The position numbers were made by a program, and so were the translations under genes. From Allosediminivita sp964397775 (GTDB lineage: Bacteria > Pseudomonadota > Alphaproteobacteria > Rhodobacterales > Rhodobacteraceae): 64,000 nucleotides of DNA. Location of the stretch: assembly GCA_964397775.1 (NCBI GenBank), contig CAYNKL010000002.1:11822-75821 (forward strand). Reading direction: 5' to 3'. Numbering within the stretch: position 1 is the first letter of the stretch; every line of letters begins with the position of its first letter. This document shows, piece by piece, positions 8,704-17,931 of the stretch. A model generated the notes under the pieces. That model did no database searches, was not told the DNA's origin, and was given only the letters and a program-made list of their open reading frames with translations.

Positions 8704-9456
8704 ATGAGCGAAGAGACCGGAAAGACGACGCATTTCGGATTCCAGGAAGTGCCCGAGACCGAAAAGGCCGGGCGCGTGCGCGGGGTCTTCAACTCGGTGG
8801 CCTCCAAGTACGACGTGATGAACGACGCCATGTCGATGGGCATCCACCGCGTCTGGAAGGATGCGATGATGGACTGGCTGGCCCCGCGGCGCGGTCAGCG
8901 GCTGCTCGACGTGGCCGGCGGTACCGGCGACATCGCCTTCCGCTTCCTGAACCGGGCGGGCGACGCGCAGGCCACGGTGCTGGACATGACCGAGCCGATG
9001 CTGGTCGCGGGCAAGCAGCGCGCCGAGGCCGAGGCGATGTCCAACCGGCTCGACTGGGTGGTGGGCGACGCGATGGCCCTGCCCTTTGCCGACAACACCT
9101 TCGACGTCTACACGATCTCCTTCGGGATCCGGAACGTCACCCGCCCCGAGGACGCGCTGGCCGAGGCCTACCGCGTGCTGCGGCCGGGCGGGCGGCTCAT
9201 GGTGCTGGAGTTCTCGCAGATCCCCAACGACCTGATGCAATGGGCCTACGATCTCTATTCCTTCAACATCATTCCGCGACTGGGCCAGGTGATCGCCGGC
9301 GACCGCGACAGCTATCAATACCTGGTGGAATCGATCCGGCGGTTTCCCGACCAGGAGACGTTCCTCGGCATGGTACAGGATGCGGGTTTCGGCAACGCCA
9401 AGTACCGCAACCTGACCATGGGCATCGCCTGCCTGCACTCCGGCTGGAAGATCTAG
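8704..9456 (+). CDS. ubiE: Demethylmenaquinone/ubiquinone C-methyltransferase UbiE
   Basis: 250 residues. It carries out the C-methylation in ubiquinone synthesis. The UbiE/COQ5 signatures YDVMNDAMSMGIHRVWKDAM and RPGGRLMVLEFSQ are both present, and the SAM-binding motif is LLDVAGGTGDIAFRF. The gene is followed after three bases by ubiB, forming the conserved two-gene ubiquinone operon. Confidence 0.96.
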   Translation: MSEETGKTTHFGFQEVPETEKAGRVRGVFNSVASKYDVMNDAMSMGIHRVWKDAMMDWLAPRRGQRLLDVAGGTGDIAFRFLNRAGDAQATVLDMTEPMLVAGKQRAEAEAMSNRLDWVVGDAMALPFADNTFDVYTISFGIRNVTRPEDALAEAYRVLRPGGRLMVLEFSQIPNDLMQWAYDLYSFNIIPRLGQVIAGDRDSYQYLVESIRRFPDQETFLGMVQDAGFGNAKYRNLTMGIACLHSGWKI

Positions 9457-9459
9457 GCC

Positions 9460-10992
9460 TTGCGCGGTCCTCATAACATCTGGCGGCTGATCCGCACCGG
9501 CGCGACCTTCGAAAGATCCGGCGCCATGGGCGTCGTTCTTGATGCCTTCGAGGCGCCGGCACCGCTGCGCGTGGCCGCGCGCGTGCTTGGCTGGCCGTTC
9601 AAGTGGCTGGGCTACGAGGGCGACCCGACCCTGCCGCCCGTGGTGCGCGCTCTGCAGGCGCTGGGGCCGGCCTACATCAAGTTCGGGCAGATCATGTCGA
9701 CCCGCCCCGACGTGGTGGGCTCGGAGCTTGCCGCGCAGCTGCGCGTGCTGCAGGACAAGCTGCCGCCCTTCTCGATCGAGGAGGCCAAGGTGCAGGTGCA
9801 GCGGGAGCTTGGCCTGCGCGTGGACGAGATCTTTTCCGAGTTCAGTCCACCCGTGGCCGCCGCCTCGATCGCGCAGGTGCACAAGGCACGCATGTCCGAG
9901 ACCGGCGACGTGGTCGCGGTCAAGGTGCTGCGTCCCGGGATCGACCGCGCCTTCCGGACCGACATCGACGCCTTCTACTTTGCCGCAGGCTTCGTCGAGT
10001 TTTTCTCGCCCTCGAGCCGCCGTCTGCGCCCGCGCGACGTGGTTCGCCACTTCGAAGGCGTGGTGATGGGTGAGCTGGACCTGCGGCTGGAAGCGGCAAA
10101 TGCCAGCGAGTTCGCGGCCAATACGGAGCGCGACGAGGGGTTCCAGCTGCCGAGCGTACGGTGGAACCTTTCGGGCCGGCGGGTCATGACCATGAGTTGG
10201 GCGCAGGGCGTGCCGCTTGGCGACAACGACGCCATCGATGGGGCCGGACACGATCGGGTGCTTCTGTCCGAACGGGTGCTGCAGCTGTTCCTGAACCACG
10301 CGCTGCGCGACGGGTATTTCCACGCCGACATGCACCAGGGCAATCTGAAGGTGGCGCCCAACGGGGACATCATCGCCTATGATTTCGGCATCATGGGGCA
10401 TATCGACGAGTACACCCGCCGGGTCTATGCCGAGATCCTCTACGGGTTCATCCGGCGCGACTACCGGCGTGTGGCCGAGGTGCATTTCGAGGCGGGTTAC
10501 GTGCCCGCCGACCGCGACGTGGACGAATTCGCCCGCGCCCTTCGCGCCGTGGGCGAGCCGATCTTCGGCATGGACGCGACGCGCATTTCCATGGGACGGC
10601 TGCTGACCTACCTCTTCGAGGTCACCGAACGCTTCGGCATGGAGACCCGCACCGAGCTGATCCTGCTGCAACGGACCATGGTGGTGGTCGAAGGCGTGGC
10701 GCGGTCGCTCGACCCGCAGATGAACATCTGGAACGTCGCGAAGCCGGTAGTCGAGGGCTACATCCGGACCTACATCGGTCCGCGCGCAGCGGCCCGCGAT
10801 CTTGCCGAGACCGTCAAGGTGCTGAGCCGTTTCGGACCGCGCCTGCCTGCTCTGGTCGAGGAAGCGCTGATCCGCGGCACGCCCCATACGCCGACGCCCG
10901 AACCTAGCCGCTGGCTCGGCCGGCTGCTCTGGGGCGGGTCGGGCACGGCCATGGGGATCGGGCTGTGCCTTCTGGTGCTCCTGCTCGCCTGA
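9460..10992 (+). CDS. ubiB: Ubiquinone biosynthesis ABC1-family kinase-like protein UbiB
   Basis: 510 residues. UbiB is an atypical kinase-like ATPase needed for ubiquinone synthesis in the membrane. The KxGQ family motif is present in AYIKFGQIMSTRPD; the alanine-rich nucleotide loop is PVAAASIAQVHKA. The kinase HxD equivalents appear as FHADMHQGNL and YDFGIMG. A hydrophobic segment at the C-terminus (MGIGLCLLVLLLA) is the expected membrane anchor. TTG at 9460, directly after the ubiE stop, is the start; this implies coupling. Confidence 0.93.
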   Translation: MRGPHNIWRLIRTGATFERSGAMGVVLDAFEAPAPLRVAARVLGWPFKWLGYEGDPTLPPVVRALQALGPAYIKFGQIMSTRPDVVGSELAAQLRVLQDKLPPFSIEEAKVQVQRELGLRVDEIFSEFSPPVAAASIAQVHKARMSETGDVVAVKVLRPGIDRAFRTDIDAFYFAAGFVEFFSPSSRRLRPRDVVRHFEGVVMGELDLRLEAANASEFAANTERDEGFQLPSVRWNLSGRRVMTMSWAQGVPLGDNDAIDGAGHDRVLLSERVLQLFLNHALRDGYFHADMHQGNLKVAPNGDIIAYDFGIMGHIDEYTRRVYAEILYGFIRRDYRRVAEVHFEAGYVPADRDVDEFARALRAVGEPIFGMDATRISMGRLLTYLFEVTERFGMETRTELILLQRTMVVVEGVARSLDPQMNIWNVAKPVVEGYIRTYIGPRAAARDLAETVKVLSRFGPRLPALVEEALIRGTPHTPTPEPSRWLGRLLWGGSGTAMGIGLCLLVLLLA

Positions 10993-10998
10993 CCGGGA

Positions 10999-11688
10999 TC
11001 AGGCGGCCGGGGTGCGCAGACCGCTGACCTCGTCGGCGGGAAGTTCGGTCCCGTCGCTCATCCGAAGGACGATGGCGCCATTCTCGCGGCGGGCCTCCTC
11101 GATCCGGCTGTAGGCCGGAACGAGCTGGCTGTTGAGAAGCCTGCTGCCCTCGTAGCTTTCGACCTGGAAGGTATAGGTCCCGGCGGGAACCGGGGTCCCG
11201 GTCTCATCGAGGCCGGTCCAGAGAACCGCCTCCTCGCCCACTTCGAGGCCGAAGCGTTGGACCAGGGTTCCCTTCTCGTCGCGCACCAGAAGCGCAGCGC
11301 TGTCCGCATTCGGGGCGTAGTCGGGCCGCACGGCGATCGGCGTGCCGTCATAGCGCACCGGCGCGTTGACCAGCCCTTCCATCCCGACGAAGCCGCCCAT
11401 CTGCTGGAGCGAGCCTCCCCCCAGCAGGTCCTGCAACCCGGTGAGCAGGTCATTCGTCAGCACCTGCTGTTCGACCCCCGAGAAGGTGGCGAGCTGGGTG
11501 GCATAGTCGGTCGCATCGACCGGATTGAGCGGGTCCTGGTTCTGCACCTGAACGGTGAGCATACGCAGGAAGGTATCGAAGTCGGAACTGATGTCGGTCC
11601 CGGCGCCGAGATCGAGGCCTGGTTGCTTTTCGGAGGATTGCGTGGCCGCGGGACGGGCCTGGGGAGTTATGCTTGTGACCGGATCCAT
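10999..11688 (-). CDS. flgD: Flagellar hook capping protein FlgD
   Basis: 229 residues. FlgD caps the growing hook and is shed when assembly finishes. The N-terminal segment DFDTFLRMLTVQVQNQDPLNPVDATDYATQLATFSGVEQ is represented by its key pieces FLRMLTVQVQNQDPLNP and ATFSGVEQ, both diagnostic; a FlgD tudor/Ig-like region follows. ATG 11688 is chosen because GAGGAA precedes it at ideal spacing, overlapping the fliK stop; a GTG at 11700 overlaps that stop but lacks a ribosome site. It is convergent with ubiB. Confidence 0.95.
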   Translation of the reverse strand: MDPVTSITPQARPAATQSSEKQPGLDLGAGTDISSDFDTFLRMLTVQVQNQDPLNPVDATDYATQLATFSGVEQQVLTNDLLTGLQDLLGGGSLQQMGGFVGMEGLVNAPVRYDGTPIAVRPDYAPNADSAALLVRDEKGTLVQRFGLEVGEEAVLWTGLDETGTPVPAGTYTFQVESYEGSRLLNSQLVPAYSRIEEARRENGAIVLRMSDGTELPADEVSGLRTPAA

Positions 11689-11696
11689 GGATTTCC

Positions 11697-13514
11697 TCAC
11701 ATCATGATGTCGAGCGACGCCTGCCCGCCCGGTCCGGGCGAAGGTCGAGTCGCCGTGGCGGGGCGGGCTTCTGTTTCGGGCGTGCCGGGTGAGGCGCGGC
11801 CCTCGCTCCCAGCGCCGGCAGACCCCGGCCGCTGCTCGCGGCCGCCTGAGAAGCTGAACTGGGTTCCCGAGTAACCGAGGTCCTGCAGGGCGCGGGCAAG
11901 CTGGTCGATATGACGCCGCATGAGATCGAGCGTCTCGACCCGCTCGGCACTGACAACGACCGTCATGCCCTGGTCGAGCGGAACCATTTGCAGCCGGACA
12001 CGTCCCAGTTCCTCAGGCCGCAGCTGGATCTCCACCCCGCCTTCGGAAAGGCGGTGCAGGACCTCGGTGACCTGGCGCATAACCTGCTGTGGAACCTCGG
12101 GCCGTGGGGTCTGGGACACCTGAGCGGGCGCCTGCGTGCTGCGGAGATCCGTGGAAAATTGCGACGCTTGCGGGTCGCCATCAGCCACACGAAACCTGCC
12201 TTTCTCGCGCAACTCCTCGACAGGGAAGGCGGCGGTCATTCCGGACCGTGCGGGCGCGGAAGCCGTCCGCGCCGACCAGAGCGCCGTGAAGGGCTCCGCC
12301 ACGGCGGCAGACCGTTCTGCGGACTGACCCGGCTGAGGCGTCTTCACCGAGTCGCTTGCGGCAGGAGGATTGTCGAGAGTCTGCAAGACAGGCCTGCGTA
12401 AAGCAGCGGGCCCTGCCTGTGACGGGGCAAGCGGTGCCACCGTTTTCGGGTCGGGGATCCCGCCCGACGATTTGCCTTGGTCCAACGCTTTTGCGGTCAA
12501 GGTTTCGGCGGGCGACTCCTTCTGCTCCACCCGTAGAGATGCTTCCTTGGTCGGAGCTATCAACCTGACGTCGATATCCGTGTCGGCCACCGCCGATCCA
12601 TCAGGCCCGGACATCCTTGCGGTCGCGTCAGCCCCATCCTTCACCATCGCGGTCATCCCCGCCGGGACCGGCATGTCCCCGCCGGATGTGCGCCCCCTTG
12701 TTCCGGAATCGGCCAAGGCGGGCTTTGGCTCGCCTGCGGGCATGCGCGCTTCGACGATCTGCTGAGCGGTCGCATTGTCGGCGCGCGCGTTGCGGCGCGC
12801 CGGGCGGCCCTCGGCAGGTTGCGCCGATTTTTCGGTCGACTGGCCCATTCCGGGCAAGGAGAACGTCACGGAGCTGCGAGCACCCGCTTCGCCAGTATCC
12901 ACCATCGGTCCGTTGTCGCCGGAGGTACGCTCCGAACCACCGTGTGCCGCTTTGGTCGGTGCTATCTGCGGCGTCTCCGTTGCGTCCGCGGGGGACGTTT
13001 GAGGAAGGCGCGCCTCGACAGGCGCCGGGTCCGTCGCAGACCGCGCCGCCGGGTGCACTTCGCCCCGACGGTCGAGCCTTGCAGAGTCGTCCGTGGACTG
13101 GGCCACCGCGTCGCCCCGGCCGAGAGGAATCGCAGACTCGATCGTGGTCGTCGCCGCGGATCGGGGCGGCGTCTGGTCCTGAGAAGATGGCATCCGGTTC
13201 GCCGGCATTTCGGCGATCTCCGCTTGATCCTCAGCCATCCCGTCGTCGTCGCCCGGACCAAGAAGCTCGACAAGATCCTCACCGTCGCTCTCGACAATGA
13301 CGTCCTCGTCCGCTGCGCCAGCGATCTCAGGCGCATCTTCAATCGGCTTTTCGTCAGGCGTGGCAACTTCGCGCGAGGCCATCTGCGGCCCCGCCCCACC
13401 CTTGGAGGTGAGCGCGGAGTGCACCAGCTCGAAGCTGTCGCCCCCCGAAAGGGCCTGTTCCGGGCGCGGCGTCGGCGCAGGGCCGATCAGACCGCCTGTG
13501 GACGTGACAAGCAT
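11697..13514 (-). CDS. fliK: Flagellar hook-length control protein FliK
   Basis: 605 residues. FliK measures hook length and switches export specificity. A long low-complexity, Ala/Pro/Ser/Glu-rich N-terminus (about 1-440) precedes the conserved hook-length domain near the C-terminus. The core there is VEIQLRPEELGRVRLQM, with VVVSAERVETLDLMRRHIDQL following. The divergent, disordered N-part is normal for the family. It is followed by flgD, whose ribosome site overlaps this stop. A CtrA-like repeat lies about 50 bases upstream. Confidence 0.93.
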   Translation of the reverse strand: MLVTSTGGLIGPAPTPRPEQALSGGDSFELVHSALTSKGGAGPQMASREVATPDEKPIEDAPEIAGAADEDVIVESDGEDLVELLGPGDDDGMAEDQAEIAEMPANRMPSSQDQTPPRSAATTTIESAIPLGRGDAVAQSTDDSARLDRRGEVHPAARSATDPAPVEARLPQTSPADATETPQIAPTKAAHGGSERTSGDNGPMVDTGEAGARSSVTFSLPGMGQSTEKSAQPAEGRPARRNARADNATAQQIVEARMPAGEPKPALADSGTRGRTSGGDMPVPAGMTAMVKDGADATARMSGPDGSAVADTDIDVRLIAPTKEASLRVEQKESPAETLTAKALDQGKSSGGIPDPKTVAPLAPSQAGPAALRRPVLQTLDNPPAASDSVKTPQPGQSAERSAAVAEPFTALWSARTASAPARSGMTAAFPVEELREKGRFRVADGDPQASQFSTDLRSTQAPAQVSQTPRPEVPQQVMRQVTEVLHRLSEGGVEIQLRPEELGRVRLQMVPLDQGMTVVVSAERVETLDLMRRHIDQLARALQDLGYSGTQFSFSGGREQRPGSAGAGSEGRASPGTPETEARPATATRPSPGPGGQASLDIMM

Positions 13515-13562
13515 GCGTGCTCCAAAGGATTTCTTCCCCTGCTGCAGTCTAGAACGAAGGTC

Positions 13563-13577
13563 TTAGGAACTGTTTAC
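13563..13577 (-). promoter_or_regulatory. CtrA-like direct repeat upstream of fliK
   Basis: TTAG, seven bases, TTAC on the plus strand, beginning at the stop codon of the upstream glycosyltransferase gene and 49 bases from the fliK start. It matches the TTAN-N7-TTAN pattern seen at other flagellar promoters in the window. Confidence 0.45.
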
Positions 13578-16148
13578 CGCCGCCAGATCATCGGCGGGGA
13601 CGTGAAGATCGTCCGGCGGCAACCCTGAGGCCCAGCGCTCGTAGGCCATGTCCAGCCCGCGCTCGAAGTGGCGGGCGTATCGGGTTGTCTGAAAGAGCGG
13701 CGCGGTCGACCGGGCGCGGCTCAGTCGATCCCGAAGAGCAGCGAGCCGCTCGGGTGACAGCATGAGATCCAGGACAAGCGATTCGTAGGCCTGCGGATCG
13801 TCCGTGACGAGTTCCGGCAAACCGACGTTGTGCAGTAGGCTGCCCGCAACCCGCGCCGAGAACTGTCGACCCTGCATCGTCACGACCGGGAGCCCCGTCC
13901 AGAGTGCGTCGGTGGCGGTCGTGTGCGCATTATAGTTGAAGGTATCGACGACGAGATCTGCGTGACGGTGCCGCGCGAGGTGAAGTTCCGGGCCACAACG
14001 CTCCGCGAAGACAACCCTCCTGGGGTCGATACCGCGCAGTTCGGCGGCGCGAGACAGGTTTTCCTCGGCCCATCGGTTGGAGCGCAGCAGCCAAAGGACC
14101 GCATCGTCGACACGTGCCAGAAGTCGCATCCAGATTTCGAACTCGGTTCGCGAGATCTTGTAGCTCTGGTTGAAGCAGCAGAGCACGAGGCTGTCCGAAG
14201 GCAGGCCATGATCCTCGCGGGTATCGTCGATAGGCGCAATCGGCCGGAGATCGTCATTGGGCTGATAGCAGTCCGGGAGGTAGATGACCTTCTCGGAATA
14301 GTGGGGCCGTTCAGCCTCGGGGATGACATGACGGTCCGCGACGATGTAGTCGCACCATTCCGCCCCGAGCGAACCGGGGTAGCCGAGGTAGCTCAGTTGA
14401 AGGGGCGCAACACGGTCTGCGAGGAGGCCCGCCCGCGACCCCTGCGTGTAGCCCTTGAGGTCGATGGCGATATCGAGATCGCCGGTCCTGGCAAGCTCGG
14501 CGATGGCGACGTCCGAGAACCCCTTCACATCGTGGAAGTGGTCCACCATGCCGCCCGACGCGAGGTCCTGTTGGTGCGAATCGCGCACGGTGCCGTAGCT
14601 GAAGGCGTGAATCTCGAACCGGGCCCGGTCATGGTGCCGCAGCAGGCCCGCCATCAGGTGCAGCGTCGCGTGGTTGTACAGGTCGGACGAGAAGTAGCCG
14701 ACCCGCAGTCGCGCACGTCTTGGCCGGGCCGGTATGGTGAGGGGCGGCAGGTGCGACCGGTGCCGACGCTGGTCGTAGAGCCGGGACCGGGCGAGTTGCC
14801 TTTCCGGCGAATCCTCGAAGGCGAGCGTCGCGAACGGGGGAACCTCCGCCGCCTCGATCCCGAGCGTCCCGGAAACGGCCGCGAAGGCATCGAAGCTATC
14901 GAATTCGCACATCTGCGCCTCGACATGCAGCTTCTGGGCGCGTGAAAAAGCCATCTCGGGACGCGCGGCGAGGGCACGGCTGAAATGCATCTTGGCCCCC
15001 GGAAGATCCCCCTCGGTCCAGCGGCGAATCGCCATGTTGTTGTTGGCCTCGGCACTGGCCGGATCGAAGGCGAGCGCACGCTCGTAACAGGCGCCGGCTT
15101 CGTCCTCGCGACCCAGGCGCGCGAGGAGGTTCCCGAGGTTGTTGTGTGCGAAGACATTTTCCAGGTCGACCTCGAGCGCCTCGAGATAGCAATGTGCGGC
15201 TTCCTCGAGCCGTGACGTTTCGGCGAAGATATTGCCGAGATCCACAAGCGCGGGCGCAGAAGACCCCGGGCTCAGCTCAATGGCCTGGCGCAGCGCGTCT
15301 TCCGCGGCGCGGTCGTCTCCCGCCGCACGCAGGGTGAGCCCGAGGTTGCGCCGGATCTCGGGGTCGTCCTGGGCAACTTCGACCGCCTGCTTGAAGGCCG
15401 CGATGGCCTCGGCAATCCGGCCATGCTGCTTGAGGGTTGTCCCGAGGTTGTTCCGCACCTCGGCATCGTCCGGAACAGCCAAAAGGCGCTGCTCCAGCAC
15501 CTGGGCGGCTTCGGCGGGCCGCTCGGCGGCGAGCAACAGACCCCAGAGGTTGGTGGTCGCGTCGCGATGATCCGGCATGTGAGAGAGAGCGGTGCGGTAT
15601 GCGGATTCCGCCCCCGCCAGATCCCCGGCGCGCTGCAAGGCCCGACCGAGGTTGTAGTGGGCCTCTGCAAAGCCGGGGCGAAGCTCGATGGCTTTGCTGT
15701 AGGCTGCGATGGCCTCGTCACGACGATCCAGATCGAGCAGGGCGTTGCCGAGGTTCATGTGGGCGCTGGAATGGTCCGGCGCGAGGCGTGTGGCCTCGCC
15801 GAAGGCCTCGACCGCAGAGTCCGGCCGCCCGGTCCGGGCCAGCGCGGCACCGAAGATGTTCCAGATCGGCGCCGAGGTCGGCGTCTCGGCCAGTCGCTCC
15901 TGTGCCAGTCGGATGACCGCGTCATGATCCCCAGCCTCGAACAGGGCAACAAGGTCCTGCCCCGGCGCATCGGCTGGAGGACCAGCCGAAACCGGCGCGC
16001 GGAGCTCGGCGAGCATGTCGCGCGCGCGGCGGTTTCCGGGAAAACTCTCGAGCACAGTGCCGCAAATGGCGCGCGCCGCCTCCGTATCGCCGCGACGGGC
16101 CGCGGAACGTGCCCGCGCAATGGCTTCGCTGACCTTGATCCGTGCCAT
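13563..16148 (-). CDS. TPR-repeat, GT41 (O-GlcNAc transferase-like) protein, FlmG-like flagellin glycosyltransferase candidate
   Basis: 861 residues. About 1-420 are tandem tetratricopeptide repeats (for example AEAHYNLGRALQRAGDLAGAESAYRTAL). From about 480 a GT-B domain of the OGT/SPINDLY type follows. It shows VGYFSSDLYNHATLHLM (catalytic-His region), the UDP-site lysine region CCFNQSYKISRTEF and DTFNYNAHTTATDALW. In Caulobacter, FlmG has the same TPR plus GT layout, binding flagellins by its TPR part and attaching a sugar to Ser/Thr. Its place between fliK and the CDP-sugar genes supports that role. It is the last gene of a three-gene run with the methyltransferase and epimerase. A protein O-GlcNAc transferase for another target is the alternative. 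Confidence 0.8.
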   Translation of the reverse strand: MARIKVSEAIARARSAARRGDTEAARAICGTVLESFPGNRRARDMLAELRAPVSAGPPADAPGQDLVALFEAGDHDAVIRLAQERLAETPTSAPIWNIFGAALARTGRPDSAVEAFGEATRLAPDHSSAHMNLGNALLDLDRRDEAIAAYSKAIELRPGFAEAHYNLGRALQRAGDLAGAESAYRTALSHMPDHRDATTNLWGLLLAAERPAEAAQVLEQRLLAVPDDAEVRNNLGTTLKQHGRIAEAIAAFKQAVEVAQDDPEIRRNLGLTLRAAGDDRAAEDALRQAIELSPGSSAPALVDLGNIFAETSRLEEAAHCYLEALEVDLENVFAHNNLGNLLARLGREDEAGACYERALAFDPASAEANNNMAIRRWTEGDLPGAKMHFSRALAARPEMAFSRAQKLHVEAQMCEFDSFDAFAAVSGTLGIEAAEVPPFATLAFEDSPERQLARSRLYDQRRHRSHLPPLTIPARPRRARLRVGYFSSDLYNHATLHLMAGLLRHHDRARFEIHAFSYGTVRDSHQQDLASGGMVDHFHDVKGFSDVAIAELARTGDLDIAIDLKGYTQGSRAGLLADRVAPLQLSYLGYPGSLGAEWCDYIVADRHVIPEAERPHYSEKVIYLPDCYQPNDDLRPIAPIDDTREDHGLPSDSLVLCCFNQSYKISRTEFEIWMRLLARVDDAVLWLLRSNRWAEENLSRAAELRGIDPRRVVFAERCGPELHLARHRHADLVVDTFNYNAHTTATDALWTGLPVVTMQGRQFSARVAGSLLHNVGLPELVTDDPQAYESLVLDLMLSPERLAALRDRLSRARSTAPLFQTTRYARHFERGLDMAYERWASGLPPDDLHVPADDLAAVNSS

Positions 16149-16154
16149 GGCCCC

Positions 16155-16910
16155 TTACCCCACTCGGCGCAGGAAGCCGCCCGGCGCCACGGTGACGAGC
16201 AGGCGGGCGTCCATGTCGCTGTCGATCTCGAAGTGCGGCAGACCGGGCTCGGCCATGAAGGCGGCGATGGCGCTGCGCGGGTTGGCCTCGCGGTTCCAGG
16301 GGCGATCCGGGTAGCTGTCGTCGGGCATCTCGGCGATGATTGTGTCGAAGACGACGCAGTAGGACCCCACCGTCACCAGCGGCGCATAGGCCCGGAGCTC
16401 CTCCAGCACATGTTCGTGGGTATGGTTGCTGTCGAGAAGGACAAGCACACGCCCGGCGCCCTCGGCGCGCTTCGTCACCTCGGCGACGATGGCCGCTTCA
16501 GTGCTGGAGCCCTGCAGCAGGTCAATCCGTCGGGAGAGCGGATGGGCTTCGATCGCGGCGCGATTGTGCGGCCTGATGTCGATGTCGATGCCGAGCACCC
16601 GGGCCCCCGCCGGGCCGCCGCAGAGGGCGACGAGTTCCAGTATGCTGGCCGACAGGATCAGCGACCCGCCGCGCGCCACGCCCGTTTCGATCACGAGGTC
16701 CGGTCGGATCTGCCAGATCAGCTGCTGGATGGCGACGATGTCCTGCGGATGCTGGATGACCGGCCGGCCGAGCCATTCGAAATGGTAGGAATAGTGATGT
16801 GGCTGGCTGAGACGCATCCATTCCGTCGTGGCCGCCTGAAGATCGGGATCACGGCCCTGGGCGCGCACCTCTTCGATACATGTGCGGGCAAATTCGCTCT
16901 GATCGTCCAT
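16155..16910 (-). CDS. CmcI/cephalosporin hydroxylase-family SAM-dependent methyltransferase
   Basis: 251 residues with the CmcI fold. LVIETGVARGGSLILSASI is the SAM-binding glycine loop, VLGIDIDIRPHNRAAI the second strand with its acidic residue, and VLVLLDSNHTHEHVLEEL the metal-site region typical of these enzymes. Despite the family name, most members in polysaccharide clusters act as O-methyltransferases on sugars, which fits here. It overlaps the upstream epimerase by one base (TGATG-type join) and precedes the FlmG-like gene by 6 bases, so the three form one operon. The sugar position methylated is unknown. Confidence 0.78.
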   Translation of the reverse strand: MDDQSEFARTCIEEVRAQGRDPDLQAATTEWMRLSQPHHYSYHFEWLGRPVIQHPQDIVAIQQLIWQIRPDLVIETGVARGGSLILSASILELVALCGGPAGARVLGIDIDIRPHNRAAIEAHPLSRRIDLLQGSSTEAAIVAEVTKRAEGAGRVLVLLDSNHTHEHVLEELRAYAPLVTVGSYCVVFDTIIAEMPDDSYPDRPWNREANPRSAIAAFMAEPGLPHFEIDSDMDARLLVTVAPGGFLRRVG

Positions 16911-17722
16911 CAGGCTCCTTTCCGGCCCCAGCAGGCCATGGGTTCATGCGACGGATAGGGGAAATGGCCCGGATTCAGCGTGATTCCGGCGCCCCTTTCG
17001 GTCAGCCAGTCCTCGACAAGACCGCGTACCGAGCGGGGCGTGCCGCTGCAGATGTTCACCGGACCGTCGGGCGCGGTCTCGAGCGCATCGCAAAGCTGCC
17101 GGGCGGCCTCGGTTACGTGGATGTAGTCGCGCAACTGCTCGCCAGGAGACATGTCGAAGCGGGCATCTCCGCGGGCCACGGCTGCTTCGAGCTGTGCGAA
17201 CAGGGATTTCGGCCGCTGTCCCGGACCGTGGAGATAGAAGAGCCGCGCCCAGATCACGTCGGCCCCGTAGCGCGGCGCAAGCAGGCGCAGCTGGCGGTGC
17301 AGGCCGTCCTTGGCCACGGCGTAGGAGGTTTGCGGCTCCGTTGGGGTGTCGGCGGCAAGCGCCCCCTCGCGCAAACCGTATTCCTGGCAGGTGCCCGTGA
17401 CGAGCACACGTCGAACCCCGGCATCAAGCGCCGCCTTCACCACGCGGTAGCTTGCCGGAAGCGCGGATTCGACATGGGACAGGCTGTTGTAGTCGTCGAG
17501 ATCGGGCCAAGCGAGGTGGACCAGCACGTCGGCCGAGAAATCGGGCGTATCGCCCGACTCGGACAACAGGTCAAAACGCGATGTTCGGACATCCGCCAGC
17601 CGAGCTGTCGCCGGGTCCGCCGGATCGCGCAGCAGCGCATGAACCCGGTGGCCGGCGTCCAGAAGCCACCCCATGAGGGCCCGTCCGACAAAGCCCGTCG
17701 CACCCGTCATCACCACGTCCAT
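16910..17722 (-). CDS. NAD(P)-dependent sugar epimerase/reductase (extended SDR)
   Basis: 270 residues. The Rossmann loop TGATGFVGRALMGWL is at the N-terminus, the catalytic Tyr-Lys pair is YAVAKDGLHRQL, and YIHVTEAARQL is the usual extended-SDR substrate region. In the island it is a natural candidate for the 4-keto reductase that completes the CDP-deoxysugar made by the divergent rfbFG genes. It is the first gene of the minus-strand run with the CmcI-like gene and the FlmG-like gene. The exact product is not predictable. Confidence 0.8.
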   Translation of the reverse strand: MDVVMTGATGFVGRALMGWLLDAGHRVHALLRDPADPATARLADVRTSRFDLLSESGDTPDFSADVLVHLAWPDLDDYNSLSHVESALPASYRVVKAALDAGVRRVLVTGTCQEYGLREGALAADTPTEPQTSYAVAKDGLHRQLRLLAPRYGADVIWARLFYLHGPGQRPKSLFAQLEAAVARGDARFDMSPGEQLRDYIHVTEAARQLCDALETAPDGPVNICSGTPRSVRGLVEDWLTERGAGITLNPGHFPYPSHEPMACWGRKGA

Positions 17723-17860
17723 GCCATGCCGTCCCGCGCCATTCTGCCGCCTCTCTGCCCGGCCTCGGAAGGCCTGCGATCAGCGCGGTGATAGCGGTCG
17801 GAGGGTTAAGACGCGGATAACGCGGGGCGACTCTCGCAAAGGGCAAAACCGGGATTCGGT

Positions 17861-17875
17861 TTACCGCAATTTTAC
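17861..17875. promoter_or_regulatory. CtrA-like direct repeat between the epimerase and rfbF
   Basis: TTAC, seven bases, TTAC in the 209-bp divergent intergenic region, 57 bases before the rfbF start. A further TTAA half-site lies at about 17807. Placement could serve either direction and would tie the sugar island to the flagellar regulon. Confidence 0.4.
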
Positions 17876-17931
17876 CCCGATCCCTCCAAGGTCCGGACAG
17901 CCGGAGAACCCGGCGCTTCTGAGAGGCCAAG

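Noticed and set aside
8668..10887. Very long open frame opposite ubiE and ubiB (over 700 codons)
   Set aside because: It is antisense to two well-supported genes, has no family motif and reflects high-GC codon bias.
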